64,000 bases of DNA, taken from contig NZ_CP163444.1 in NCBI RefSeq assembly GCF_041053105.1, forward strand, positions 7,100,501 through 7,164,500, in the 5' to 3' direction. The notes under the pieces are model-generated. The model did no database searches and was not told where the DNA came from. It saw only the letters and a list, made by a program, of their open reading frames with translations. How positions within the stretch are numbered: the stretch's first letter is position 1; each line of letters begins with the position of its first letter. This DNA comes from Streptomyces sp. R44 (lineage in GTDB: Bacteria; Actinomycetota; Actinomycetes; Streptomycetales; Streptomycetaceae). The position numbers and the translations under genes are program-made. Below are positions 1 to 8,321 of the stretch, piece after piece.

Positions 1-429
1 CTCGCCGACACACAGATCCTGTACTCCCTCTACAAGAAGCACCACTGGCTGATGCGCGGGGCGACCTTCTACTCGCTCCACCTCATGCTGGACAAGCACG
101 CGGAGGCCCAACTGGCCATCGTGGACGCGCTGGCCGAGCGGATCCAGAGCCTCGGCGGCGTCGCCGTCGGAGACCCGCGCCACGTCGCGGAGCTGACGTC
201 GATCCCGCGGCCGCCGGACGGCGTGGAGCCGGTTCCCGTCATGCTGTCGCGGCTCCTCGACGCGCACGAGCGGATCCTGATCGACGCCCGGGACGCCGCC
301 GCCCGGCTCTCCGGGGAGGGCGACGAGGGCAGCACCGACCTGCTCGTCTCCGACGTCATCCGTACCGGCGAGGCGCAGGTGTGGTTCCTGGCCGAGCACC
401 TCGTCGACACCCCTCTGGTACGCGGCTGA
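1..429 (+). CDS. Dps/ferritin-like DNA-protection protein, 5' end cut by window
   Basis: The reading frame is open from base 1, so the N-terminus lies outside the window; 142 residues remain. The order HHWLMRG, then SLHLMLDKHAE, then VDALAERIQSLGG matches the Dps family, where the His of the HW pair, the His/Asp of the second helix and the Asp/Glu of the third form the inter-subunit ferroxidase site. Family members oxidise and store iron and protect DNA in stationary phase or oxidative stress. Its stop (427-429) overlaps the start of the flavoprotein gene by one base (TGATG), which implies translational coupling. The family call is firm; whether this member binds DNA cannot be judged without its N-terminus. 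Confidence 0.85.
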   Translation, partial: LADTQILYSLYKKHHWLMRGATFYSLHLMLDKHAEAQLAIVDALAERIQSLGGVAVGDPRHVAELTSIPRPPDGVEPVPVMLSRLLDAHERILIDARDAAARLSGEGDEGSTDLLVSDVIRTGEAQVWFLAEHLVDTPLVRG

Positions 430-1868
430 TGGAGGACGCGTACGGGGACGCGTACGACGTGGTCGTCGTCGGCGGCGGACCCGGCGGTGAGGTCGTCGCC
501 GACCGGGTCGTCCGGTCCGGGCTGACCGCCGTCGTCGTCGAGGCCGACGAGGTCGGCGGCGAGTGCTCCTACCGTGCCTGCGTGCCCAGCAAGGCCCTGC
601 TGCGGCCCGCCGCCGCCCTGGAGGCCGCGCGGTCGGTCGACGGGGCACGCCAGGCGGTGACCGCGGCGCCCGACCCGGAGCGTGTCCTGGCCCGCCGCGA
701 CCGGTTCACCGGGCGCGGCGACGACTCCGGTCAGGCCGACTGGCTGCACGGCGCCGGCATCACCCTCGTACGAGGACACGGGCGGCTCGCCGGAGAGCGC
801 CGCGTGGAGGTGACCGGGGCCGACGGCACGGTCCGCACCCTGCGGGCCCGGCTCGCGGTCGTCCTCGCCCCCGGCACGGAACCCGCGCTGCCGCCGGTCG
901 ACGGGCTCGACCGGATCGGTGTGTGGACCAACCGGCAGGCGACCACGGCCGGCGCGGTGCCCGGGCGGCTCGTCGTCATCGGCGGGGGAGTGGTGGCCTG
1001 CGAGATGGCCACCGCGTGGCGCTCGCTCGGCTCCTCCGTCACCCTGCTCGTCCGGGACCAGGCCCTGCTGACCGGCTGGGAGCCGTGCGCCGGCGAAGAG
1101 GTCACCCGGGGGCTCACCGGCCTGGGCGTCACGATCCGCTTCGGGGTCTCGGCCACCCGGGTCGCCCGCGACGCGACCACCCGCACCGTGACCGTGGAGA
1201 CCGACGACGGCGCCACCCTCGTCTGCGACGAGCTCCTGGCCGCGGTGGGCCGTCGCCCGCGCACCGCCGGCCTCGGCCTGGAGACCGTCGGACTGCCGTC
1301 CGGTGACTGGCTCCCGGTCGACGACACCTGCCGCGTCACCGCCCTCGACGGCGACTGGCTCTACGCCGTCGGCGACGTCAACCACCGTGCGCCGCTGACC
1401 CACATGGCCAAGTACCAGGCCCGCGCCTGCGCGGCGGCGATCGCCGAGCGCGCCGCGGGCCGCCCCGCCGACACCGGCCGCCGCCAGGCCTGGAGTGCGG
1501 AGGCCGACCGCTTCGCCGTCCCGCAGGCCGTCTTCACCCAGCCCGAGATCGCGAGCGTCGGTCTCACCGAACGCGCGGCACGCGAAGCCGGAGTCGCCGT
1601 GCGCGCGGTGGAGTACCGCATCGACGACGTCGCCGGAGCCGCGCTGCACGCGGACGGCTACCGCGGCCACGCGAAGCTCGTCGTCGACGAGGCCCGGGGT
1701 GTCGTCGTCGGCTGCACACTCACCGGCCCGATGGCGACCGAACTGATCCACACGGCCACCGTCGCCATCGTCGGAGAAGTCCCGCTCGAACGGCTGTGGC
1801 ACGCCGTCCCCGCCTTCCCGACGGTCAGCGAGGTCTGGCTGCGCCTCCTGGAGGCCTACGGCCTCTGA
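429..1868 (+). CDS. FAD-dependent pyridine nucleotide-disulfide oxidoreductase (class I)
   Basis: A 479-residue flavoprotein of usual family length. The FAD-binding GGGPGG motif is near residue 12. The redox-active disulfide is GECSYRACVPSK, two Cys separated by four residues. A second Rossmann motif (GGGVVACE) for NAD(P)H lies near residue 180, TDG-type FAD contacts appear as YAVGDV, and a C-terminal HAVPAFPTVSE segment corresponds to the His-Glu active-site dyad of the partner subunit. This layout fits dihydrolipoamide dehydrogenase or mercuric-reductase-like enzymes. No heavy-metal-binding N-terminal domain or merR neighbour is present, so the substrate is unknown. The start at 429 was chosen because it overlaps the Dps stop; a longer frame from 381 would run through the Dps gene. 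Confidence 0.9.
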   Translation: MEDAYGDAYDVVVVGGGPGGEVVADRVVRSGLTAVVVEADEVGGECSYRACVPSKALLRPAAALEAARSVDGARQAVTAAPDPERVLARRDRFTGRGDDSGQADWLHGAGITLVRGHGRLAGERRVEVTGADGTVRTLRARLAVVLAPGTEPALPPVDGLDRIGVWTNRQATTAGAVPGRLVVIGGGVVACEMATAWRSLGSSVTLLVRDQALLTGWEPCAGEEVTRGLTGLGVTIRFGVSATRVARDATTRTVTVETDDGATLVCDELLAAVGRRPRTAGLGLETVGLPSGDWLPVDDTCRVTALDGDWLYAVGDVNHRAPLTHMAKYQARACAAAIAERAAGRPADTGRRQAWSAEADRFAVPQAVFTQPEIASVGLTERAAREAGVAVRAVEYRIDDVAGAALHADGYRGHAKLVVDEARGVVVGCTLTGPMATELIHTATVAIVGEVPLERLWHAVPAFPTVSEVWLRLLEAYGL

Positions 1869-1915
1869 GCACCCATCAACCCCCGCCCCGCACCCCCTCC
1901 GAAGGAGACCCCCTC

Positions 1916-2869
1916 ATGACGGACCGGCCGACCCTCGAACCCGCCGCCCAGGCCTTCGCCGACGCCACCGCCCAGCCGCCGTACCTCTACCAGATCCCTG
2001 TCGCGGACGGCCGCAAGGCCGTGGACGGCGTCCAGAGCGGTGAAGGCGTCCCGCTGCCCGACGTCGACGAGGAGTGGACCACCGTCCACGGCGGACCGAC
2101 CGGCGACGTCCGCGTCCGGATCGTCCGGCCCCGCGGCGCCTCCGGCCCGCTCCCGGTCATCCTCTACATCCACGGCGCCGGCTGGGTCTTCGGCAACGCC
2201 CACACCCACGACCGGCTCGTCCGCGAACTCGCCGTGGGTACCCGGGCGGCCGTCGTCTTCCCCGAGTACGACCTCTCGCCCGAGGCCCGCTACCCCGTCG
2301 CGATCGAGCAGAACTACAGCGTCGCCCAGTGGATCGCCCGCGAGGGCCACCACAAGGACCTCGACGGCACCCGGATCGCCGTCGCGGGCGACTCGGTCGG
2401 CGGCAACATGACCGCCGCCCTCACCCTCATGGCCAAGCAGCGCGGCGACGTGACGCTCGTCCAGCAGGTCCTCTTCTACCCGGTCACCGACGCGAGCTTC
2501 GACACCGACTCGTACCACGCCTTCGCCGAGGGCTACTTCCTGCGCCGCGACGCCATGAAGTGGTTCTGGGACCAGTACACGACCGAGGAGGCCGAGCGCG
2601 CCCAGATCACCGCCTCGCCGCTGCGCGCCACCACCGAGCAGCTCACCGGCCTGCCGCCCGCCCTGGTCGTCACGGCCGAGGCCGACGTCCTGCGCGACGA
2701 GGGCGAGGCGTACGCGGCGAAGCTCCGCGCCGCCGGCGTCCCCGTCACCGCCCTGCGCGTCCAGGGCGTCATCCACGACTTCGTCATGCTGAACGCGCTG
2801 CGCGAGACGCAGGGCGCGGAACTCGCCATCGGCGTCGCCACCGACGTCCTGCGCAAGGCCCTCGCATGA
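1916..2869 (+). CDS. Alpha/beta hydrolase, hormone-sensitive-lipase (HSL) family esterase
   Basis: A 317-residue protein with HSL-family hallmarks: an oxyanion-hole HGAGW (HGGGW class) near residue 82, the nucleophile elbow GDSVGG near residue 161, an Asp in the DVLRDEGEAYA segment and the catalytic His in VIHDF. Such enzymes hydrolyse short acyl esters or carboxylates in the cytoplasm. A GAAGGAG ribosome-binding site lies seven bases before the ATG. The gene overlaps the amidohydrolase start by ATGA. It is clearly paralogous to the esterase at 8322-9326; the two share, for example, LTGLPPALVVT and RDEGEAYA. The two hydrolases plus a membrane protein in one operon suggest catabolism or detoxification of an ester or amide, which is inference. 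Confidence 0.88.
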   Translation: MTDRPTLEPAAQAFADATAQPPYLYQIPVADGRKAVDGVQSGEGVPLPDVDEEWTTVHGGPTGDVRVRIVRPRGASGPLPVILYIHGAGWVFGNAHTHDRLVRELAVGTRAAVVFPEYDLSPEARYPVAIEQNYSVAQWIAREGHHKDLDGTRIAVAGDSVGGNMTAALTLMAKQRGDVTLVQQVLFYPVTDASFDTDSYHAFAEGYFLRRDAMKWFWDQYTTEEAERAQITASPLRATTEQLTGLPPALVVTAEADVLRDEGEAYAAKLRAAGVPVTALRVQGVIHDFVMLNALRETQGAELAIGVATDVLRKALA

Positions 2870-4749
2870 CCGGGCCGTCGACCAGCATGCCGGTGGCGGG
2901 CCTCGTCCCCGCCCCGCGCCGGGAGCATGCGCACGCCGATCTCCTCGTCCGCAACGCCAAGGTGTTCACGGGCGACCCCGACCGTCCCGAGGCCCGCGCC
3001 GTCGCGATCCGCGACGGCCGGGTCGCGGCCCTCGGCGACGACCACGACCTCGCCCACCTCGTCGGGCCGGGCACGAAGGTCGTCGACGCCCTGGGCCGCC
3101 GGGTGATCCCCGGACTCAACGACTCGCACCTGCACGTCATCCGGGGCGGCCTCAACTACGTCCTGGAGCTCCGCTGGGACGGCGTACGCAGCCTCCGCCA
3201 CGCGCTCGCGATGCTGCGCGAGCAGGCCGGCCGCACCCCGAAGGGGCAGTGGATCCGGGTCGTCGGCGGCTGGACCGCCGAGCAGTTCGCCGAGCGCCGG
3301 ATGCCGACCGTCGCCGAGCTGAACGCCGCCGCCCCCGACACCCCGGTCTTCGTCCTGCACCTGTACCAGTCGGCCCTGATGAACCGGGCCGCCGTCAAGG
3401 CCGCCGGCTTCACCCGGGAGACCCCCGACCCGCGCGGCGGCCAGATCGTACGGGGCAGGGACGGCGAACCCAACGGCGTCCTCCTCGCCGCCCCGGGTGC
3501 GCTCATCCTGTACTCGACCCTGGCCAAGGCACCGGCCCTCGACGAGGCCGACAAGCGGACGTCGACGCGGCACTTCCTGCGCGAGCTGAACCGCTTCGGC
3601 CTGACCTCGGCGGTCGACGCCGCCGGCGGGTTCCAGAACTTCCCCGACAACTACGCCACGGTCGTCGACCTCGCCAGGTCCGGCGAGCTGTCGCTGCGGA
3701 TCGCCTACCACCTCTTCCCGCAGACGGCCGGGCAGGAGCTCGCCGACCTCAAGCGCTGGACCGAGATGGTCAAGCCCGGCGACGGCGACGAGTGGCTCCG
3801 GCTCAACGGCGCGGGCGAGAACCTGACCTGGGCCGCCGCCGACTTCGAGAACTTCTCCGAACCCCGCCCCGAACTGGGGTCGTACGAGCCCGAGTTCGAG
3901 CAGGCCGTCCGGCTCCTGCTGGAGAACGGCTGGGGATTCAGGCTCCACGCGACCTACGACGAGACGATCCGCCGCGACCTGGCCGTCTTCGAGAAGCTCG
4001 CGGCGGAAGGCCTGTTCCCCGGCGGCAACCGCTGGCTCTTCGACCACGCCGAGACCGTCTCGGCCGACAGCCTGGACCGGATCGCGGCCCTCGGCGGCGC
4101 CCTGTCCGTCCAGAACCGCATGTCCTTCCAGGGCACCGCGTTCCGCGACCGATACGGTGCCGAGGCCGCCGCCCACGCCCCGCCGGTCCGCGCCATGCTC
4201 GACCGGGGCCTGACGGTCGCCGCCGGAACCGACGCCACCCGCGTCTCCTCGTACAACCCCTGGGTCGCCCTCCACTGGCTGGTCACCGGCAGGACCGTCG
4301 GCGGCACGGCGCTCTCCCCGGCCGGCACCCTGATCGACCGGGAGACCGCCCTCGACCTCTACACCCGCGGGGGAGCCCGGCTCACCGGCGAGCAGGACGT
4401 CAAGGGAAGCCTGCGGGAAGGCTGGTACGGCGACCTCGCGATCCTCTCGGACGACTTCCTGACCGTGCCCGAGGACGTCATCCCCGACATCGAGTCCGTC
4501 CTCACCGTCGTCGGCGGCCGCATCGTCCACGCGAGCGCGGAGTACGAGGGCCTCGACGAGTCCGTCCCGCCGGTGAGTCCCGCATGGAGCCCCGTGGCCC
4601 ACTTCGGCGGCTACCAGAGCGGTGCCCGCCAGGCGACGCTCGTGGCCGAGGCCGTCGCCGAGTCCGAAGAGCACCGCCGGTGGCGCGTCGCCCGCGGCAC
4701 CACTCCCGACACGCCTCCGCCCTTCCTCGACCCCTGCTTCGAGCACTGA
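2866..4749 (+). CDS. Amidohydrolase, YtcJ-like (Amidohydro_3) metal-dependent hydrolase
   Basis: A 627-residue TIM-barrel amidohydrolase. Visible metal-ligand motifs are SHLHV near residue 86, RLHATYDE, LFDHAE and the late GTDATR Asp, in the order seen in the amidohydrolase superfamily. The N-terminal LLVRNAKVFTGD and C-terminal GWYGDLAILSDD are the small beta-sandwich that caps the barrel. YtcJ-like members act on N-acyl or cyclic amide bonds, and the substrate cannot be read from sequence. The start overlaps the esterase stop (ATGA), so the two should be made together. The C-terminal 60 residues, rich in Pro and Ala, lie beyond the canonical fold. Confidence 0.86.
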   Translation: MTGPSTSMPVAGLVPAPRREHAHADLLVRNAKVFTGDPDRPEARAVAIRDGRVAALGDDHDLAHLVGPGTKVVDALGRRVIPGLNDSHLHVIRGGLNYVLELRWDGVRSLRHALAMLREQAGRTPKGQWIRVVGGWTAEQFAERRMPTVAELNAAAPDTPVFVLHLYQSALMNRAAVKAAGFTRETPDPRGGQIVRGRDGEPNGVLLAAPGALILYSTLAKAPALDEADKRTSTRHFLRELNRFGLTSAVDAAGGFQNFPDNYATVVDLARSGELSLRIAYHLFPQTAGQELADLKRWTEMVKPGDGDEWLRLNGAGENLTWAAADFENFSEPRPELGSYEPEFEQAVRLLLENGWGFRLHATYDETIRRDLAVFEKLAAEGLFPGGNRWLFDHAETVSADSLDRIAALGGALSVQNRMSFQGTAFRDRYGAEAAAHAPPVRAMLDRGLTVAAGTDATRVSSYNPWVALHWLVTGRTVGGTALSPAGTLIDRETALDLYTRGGARLTGEQDVKGSLREGWYGDLAILSDDFLTVPEDVIPDIESVLTVVGGRIVHASAEYEGLDESVPPVSPAWSPVAHFGGYQSGARQATLVAEAVAESEEHRRWRVARGTTPDTPPPFLDPCFEH

Positions 4750-4764
4750 GCGAAAGACCCCACG

Positions 4765-5505
4765 ATGAGTACGGAATCATCCCCGGCTTCCGCCTCGGCC
4801 CCCGCCCCCGACGACGGACCCGAGGCCGCCCCGGGCCGCCGCTTCGAGCCCGACCTCCGGTCCATGACCCGGATCAACCTGCGCCCCATCGCCTCGCCCA
4901 TGCCGCTCGGCTTCTTCACGGTCGCGATCGCCTCCGTGATGACGGGATGCCTGCAGCTCGGGCTCTTCGAGGCCGACGCCCGCGGCGCGGTCGCCCTGTG
5001 CGTACTGCCCGCCTTCGCCCTGCAGTTCCTGGTGAGCGTCCTGGCCTTCGGGGCCCGGGACGTGATCGCGGCGACGCTCATGGCCGTCTTCGCCGGCAGC
5101 TGGCTGGCCTACGCGCTCGTCATGTTCAGCGGCGCGGCCGACGGCCTCCGCGTCCTCGGCGTCTTCAACCTGGCGCTGCTCTGCTTCGGGGCCCTGATGA
5201 CCGCCGTGACCCGGCCCAAGCGGGCGCTGTGGCTCGTCCTGGCGGTCTCCCTGCCCCGCTGGGCGACCACCGGCCTGTCGGGTCTCACCGGCGCCGAATG
5301 GCTCACGCGCACCTCCGGGGCCCTCGGCCTCCTGGTGGCGCTCGTCGCCATGTACGCGGCGTTCGCCCTGATGCTGGAGGACATGCGCAGCGAGGAGGTC
5401 CTGCCCATCGGCCGCAGCGGCCCCGCCCACGCCGCCGTGGAGGGCGACCTCGCGGTCCAGCTCCGGAACCTCGAACGCCAGGCCGGTGTGCGCCGCACGC
5501 TCTGA
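4765..5505 (+). CDS. Multi-pass membrane protein resembling GPR1/FUN34/YaaH (SatP-like) transporters
   Basis: A 246-residue protein with a Pro/Ala-rich cytoplasmic N-terminus of about 40 residues, then the segment ASPMPLGFFTVAIAS and roughly six hydrophobic helices, ending in a charged tail. The PMPLGFF start of helix 1 resembles the acetate/succinate channel family, but the classic NPAP motif is absent, so the family call is tentative. It sits 15 bases after the amidohydrolase and before a GNAT gene in the same orientation. Import of the substrate or export of the product of the upstream hydrolases would fit. Confidence 0.6.
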   Translation: MSTESSPASASAPAPDDGPEAAPGRRFEPDLRSMTRINLRPIASPMPLGFFTVAIASVMTGCLQLGLFEADARGAVALCVLPAFALQFLVSVLAFGARDVIAATLMAVFAGSWLAYALVMFSGAADGLRVLGVFNLALLCFGALMTAVTRPKRALWLVLAVSLPRWATTGLSGLTGAEWLTRTSGALGLLVALVAMYAAFALMLEDMRSEEVLPIGRSGPAHAAVEGDLAVQLRNLERQAGVRRTL

Positions 5506-5551
5506 ACCCCTCCGATCACCGACCGAACACCCACATCGCACAGGAGCACCC

Positions 5552-5866
5552 ATGGAACCGCAGGTGGTGGACCGCCCGGAGAAGTCCCGCTACGAGGTCC
5601 TCGCCGGTGACGACGGCACCGAGACCGCCGGCTTCGCCGAGTACTTCCTCTCCGAGGACGAGATCGCCTTCATCCACACCGAGACCGACCCCCGGTTCGC
5701 CGGCCGGGGCCTGGGCGGGCTGCTCGCCCGCGGCGCCCTCGACGACGCCCGCGCACGCGGGCTGCACGTCCTGCCGTACTGCCCCTTCATCCGGGGGTGG
5801 ATCCGCAAGCACCCCGAGTACACCGACCTCGTGCCGGAGCCGCGGCGCGCACGCTTCGGCCTCTGA
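5552..5866 (+). CDS. Small GNAT-family N-acetyltransferase
   Basis: A 104-residue protein of the short GNAT group (YjdJ/GCN5-like). The acetyl-CoA-binding stretch FAGRGLGGLLARGALDDAR is central, followed by HVLPYCPFIRGWIRKHPEY, the conserved C-terminal signature of this short family. A CAGGAG ribosome-binding site precedes the ATG at 5552. It is the last gene of the five-gene rightward run, and a strong hairpin lies 70 bases downstream. The acceptor substrate is unknown. Confidence 0.85.
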   Translation: MEPQVVDRPEKSRYEVLAGDDGTETAGFAEYFLSEDEIAFIHTETDPRFAGRGLGGLLARGALDDARARGLHVLPYCPFIRGWIRKHPEYTDLVPEPRRARFGL

Positions 5867-5936
5867 CCCACGATTCCGCCCTCCCCTTCTGATCCAGGAC
5901 GTGGTCCGCTCCGCCGTCCACTGACCTGCGCATCGT

Positions 5937-5966
5937 GCCGGGTCCACCCTCCGGGGTGGGCCCGGC
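5937..5966. terminator. Hairpin after the 0.4-5.9 kb operon
   Basis: A 13-bp stem (GCCGGGTCCACCC pairing with GGGTGGGCCCGGC, one G-T wobble) with a four-base loop lies between the GNAT stop and the next gene. It has no U-tract, which is usual for Streptomyces terminators. Confidence 0.65.
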
Positions 5967-6049
5967 TTCCTGGTTCACGCCGCTGGCCTGCGACTTTGCC
6001 CGAAATGACACACCGTATTCTTTCCTCGGGGCGGGAGGAATGAGGAGTT

Positions 6050-8308
6050 GTGTACGGGGACAGGTCGTTCGGTGCCGTTCTGCGGGATGTGCGGCAGCGA
6101 CGCCGGTTGACGATGGAGGAACTGGCCGAGGCGTCGGGTGTGAGTGTCCGGGCCATCGGCGACATGGAGCGGGGGCGCAGTCGCGTACCGCAGCGGCGCA
6201 CGGTGGTGGCCCTCGCGGAGGGCCTCGGGCTTCCGGAGACGGAGCGGGAGGCGCTGCTCGCCTCGGCGCGGACGGCGCGTCCGACGCGCTCGGTCGCGGC
6301 GGCGGGGACGGTGGTGCCGCCGCGAACGGTGGGCGACTTCACGGGGCGCGCACCGGAGCTGGCACTGCTGCGGAACGCGGCGGAACGGGCCCGTACCGGC
6401 GAGGAGGAGTCGGTGTGGGTCGTCTCGGGTCCTCCCGGGTGCGGGAAGACGACACTGGCGCTGAAGGCGGCGGCGGATCTGGCGGAGGGGTTCCCCGACG
6501 GGTGCTTCGTCGTGGACCTGCACGGGGTGGACGGGCCCGTGGACACGGGCGAGGCGCTCCTGAAGCTGCTGAAGGCCCTCGGCGTGTCGGACCGCAGGCT
6601 GGCGCAGGAGGATCCCCAGGGCCGCGCCGGGCTGCTGCGGGCGCTGCTGGGTGACCGCCGGTGCCTGGTGGTGCTGGACAACGCCCGCGACGAGGGCCAG
6701 GTCCGTGAGCTGCTGCCCGTGGGCGGGCGGAGCCTGGTGCTGATCACCAGCCGGCGGCCCCTGACCGGCCTGGAGGACGTCGGCCGCCTGATGCTCTGTG
6801 CGATGGCGCAGGACGAGGCGGTCGGCCTGCTGCGCCGGATCCTGGGCGAGGAACGGGCGGACGCAGAACCGGCGGCCGTGGCACGGGTGGCCGAGCTGTG
6901 CGGGCGGCTGCCGCTGGCCCTGCGGGTGGCGGGCAACTGGCTGACGGTCCGTTCCGGCTGGAGCGTCGACCACCTGGTCCGGCGCCTGGCCGACGAGGAG
7001 CGGCGCCTCGGCGCGCTCGCCGCGGGCGACATACGGGTGGAGGCGGCCTTCGAGCTGTCCTACCGTCAGCTGACCGGGCAGGCCGCGCGGATGCTGCGGC
7101 TGCTGAGTCTGGTGCCGGGGCCGGACATGACCGCCGCCTACGGCGCCGCCCTGACCGCGACGGACGTCTTCGAGGCCGAGGACGTGATGGAGGAACTCGT
7201 CGAGGCCGGGCTGCTGCAGACCACCTTCACCGGCCGCCACCAACTCCACGACCTCATGCGGCTGTTCGCCCGCGCCCGGCTGTCCCGCGAGGAGGAGCCC
7301 GGCGAGCGGGACGCGGCCGAGGACCGGCTGCGCACCTGGCTGCTCGACACCGCCGTGGTCGCCGGCCGCTGGTACAAGCCCAAGTACGGTGCTCCGCCGC
7401 CCTCCTGGCAGGGCCTGGTCCCGCTGGCGAGCGCCGAGGAGGCCCGTGCCTGGCTCCAGAGCGAAGCCCCGTCCTGGCTCGCGGCGCTGCGCGGCGCCGC
7501 CCGGCGGGGCGAGCACACACAGGTCGTCGAGACCGCCTATGCGATGGAATGGTTCTGCGACCTGTGGGTCCACTGGGGGCACTGGCCCGAGGTCTTCGGC
7601 CTGGCCGCCGAGGCCGCCGCCGCGCTCGACGACCCGTACATGCGGGCCTTCCACCTCAACTGTCATTCGTGGGCCCTGAGCGGCTGCGAGCAGCGACACC
7701 TCGAAGCCATCGCACAGGCCGACGAAGCGCTGATTCACGCCCGCCGGGCACAGGACGTCCACCAGCAGGCCTCGGCACTGGTGCAGGGGGCGAGCGCACA
7801 CTGGCAACTCGGCAACACCCAGATGGTCGCGGACAGGACTCTCGCCGCCGTCGAGCTGTCGGAGGCAGCCGGGTACTACGAGGTCTGGCCCCAGGCCGTG
7901 CGCCTCTACGGAACCGCCCTGCGCATGCTCGGCCGTGCCGAGGAAGCCCTGAGACAGCAGCAGCGCGTCATCGCCTTCCTCGACGAGCCCGACTGCCCGG
8001 TGAGCGGGCACGTCGCCGACATCTTCCGTGCCCACACGACTCAGGCGCTCGGCGCCGCCTGCTTCGCGCTGGGGCGGTGGCGGGAGGCGGCCGACCACCT
8101 TCGCAGTGCCCAGGCCCAGTCGAGTCGCCTCGGCATGTTCCACAGGGAGGCCGAACAGCTCCTGCTTCTGGCGGAGACCCTGATCCGACTGGGTGAGACC
8201 GAGGAGGCCCGCTCGTTCCTGCGCCAGGCCCTCGCCCTCGGCGAAGCCGCCGACGACAAGGAGCTGAAGGCCGCGCAGAAGCTCCTGGACACGCTCCCCG
8301 CCGAGTGA
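6050..8308 (+). CDS. XRE-type HTH regulator with NB-ARC (STAND) ATPase and TPR-like repeats
   Basis: A 752-residue protein. Residues 1-60 form an XRE helix-turn-helix (FGAVLRDVRQRRRLTMEELAEASGVS). A nucleotide-binding domain follows, with a Walker A GPPGCGKTTL near residue 127, a Walker B-like CLVVLDNA near 205, an LITSR sensor and GRLPLALRV (the GLPLA motif). The C-terminal half is helical and repeat-like, with paired Ala/Leu/Tyr-rich TPR helices. This is the common actinobacterial HTH/NB-ARC/TPR architecture (SARP-related STAND regulators). The GTG start at 6050 has a GAGGAATGAGGAG leader. It lies between two paralogous esterase genes, so control of one of them is possible but unproven. Confidence 0.9.
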   Translation: MYGDRSFGAVLRDVRQRRRLTMEELAEASGVSVRAIGDMERGRSRVPQRRTVVALAEGLGLPETEREALLASARTARPTRSVAAAGTVVPPRTVGDFTGRAPELALLRNAAERARTGEEESVWVVSGPPGCGKTTLALKAAADLAEGFPDGCFVVDLHGVDGPVDTGEALLKLLKALGVSDRRLAQEDPQGRAGLLRALLGDRRCLVVLDNARDEGQVRELLPVGGRSLVLITSRRPLTGLEDVGRLMLCAMAQDEAVGLLRRILGEERADAEPAAVARVAELCGRLPLALRVAGNWLTVRSGWSVDHLVRRLADEERRLGALAAGDIRVEAAFELSYRQLTGQAARMLRLLSLVPGPDMTAAYGAALTATDVFEAEDVMEELVEAGLLQTTFTGRHQLHDLMRLFARARLSREEEPGERDAAEDRLRTWLLDTAVVAGRWYKPKYGAPPPSWQGLVPLASAEEARAWLQSEAPSWLAALRGAARRGEHTQVVETAYAMEWFCDLWVHWGHWPEVFGLAAEAAAALDDPYMRAFHLNCHSWALSGCEQRHLEAIAQADEALIHARRAQDVHQQASALVQGASAHWQLGNTQMVADRTLAAVELSEAAGYYEVWPQAVRLYGTALRMLGRAEEALRQQQRVIAFLDEPDCPVSGHVADIFRAHTTQALGAACFALGRWREAADHLRSAQAQSSRLGMFHREAEQLLLLAETLIRLGETEEARSFLRQALALGEAADDKELKAAQKLLDTLPAE

Positions 8309-8321
8309 CGGCCGAGGGGGC

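Noticed and set aside
69..1802. Long minus-strand frame opposite the Dps and flavoprotein genes
   Set aside because: Low-complexity Gly/Arg/Val translation, no domain and no ribosome-binding site. The plus-strand genes explain the region.
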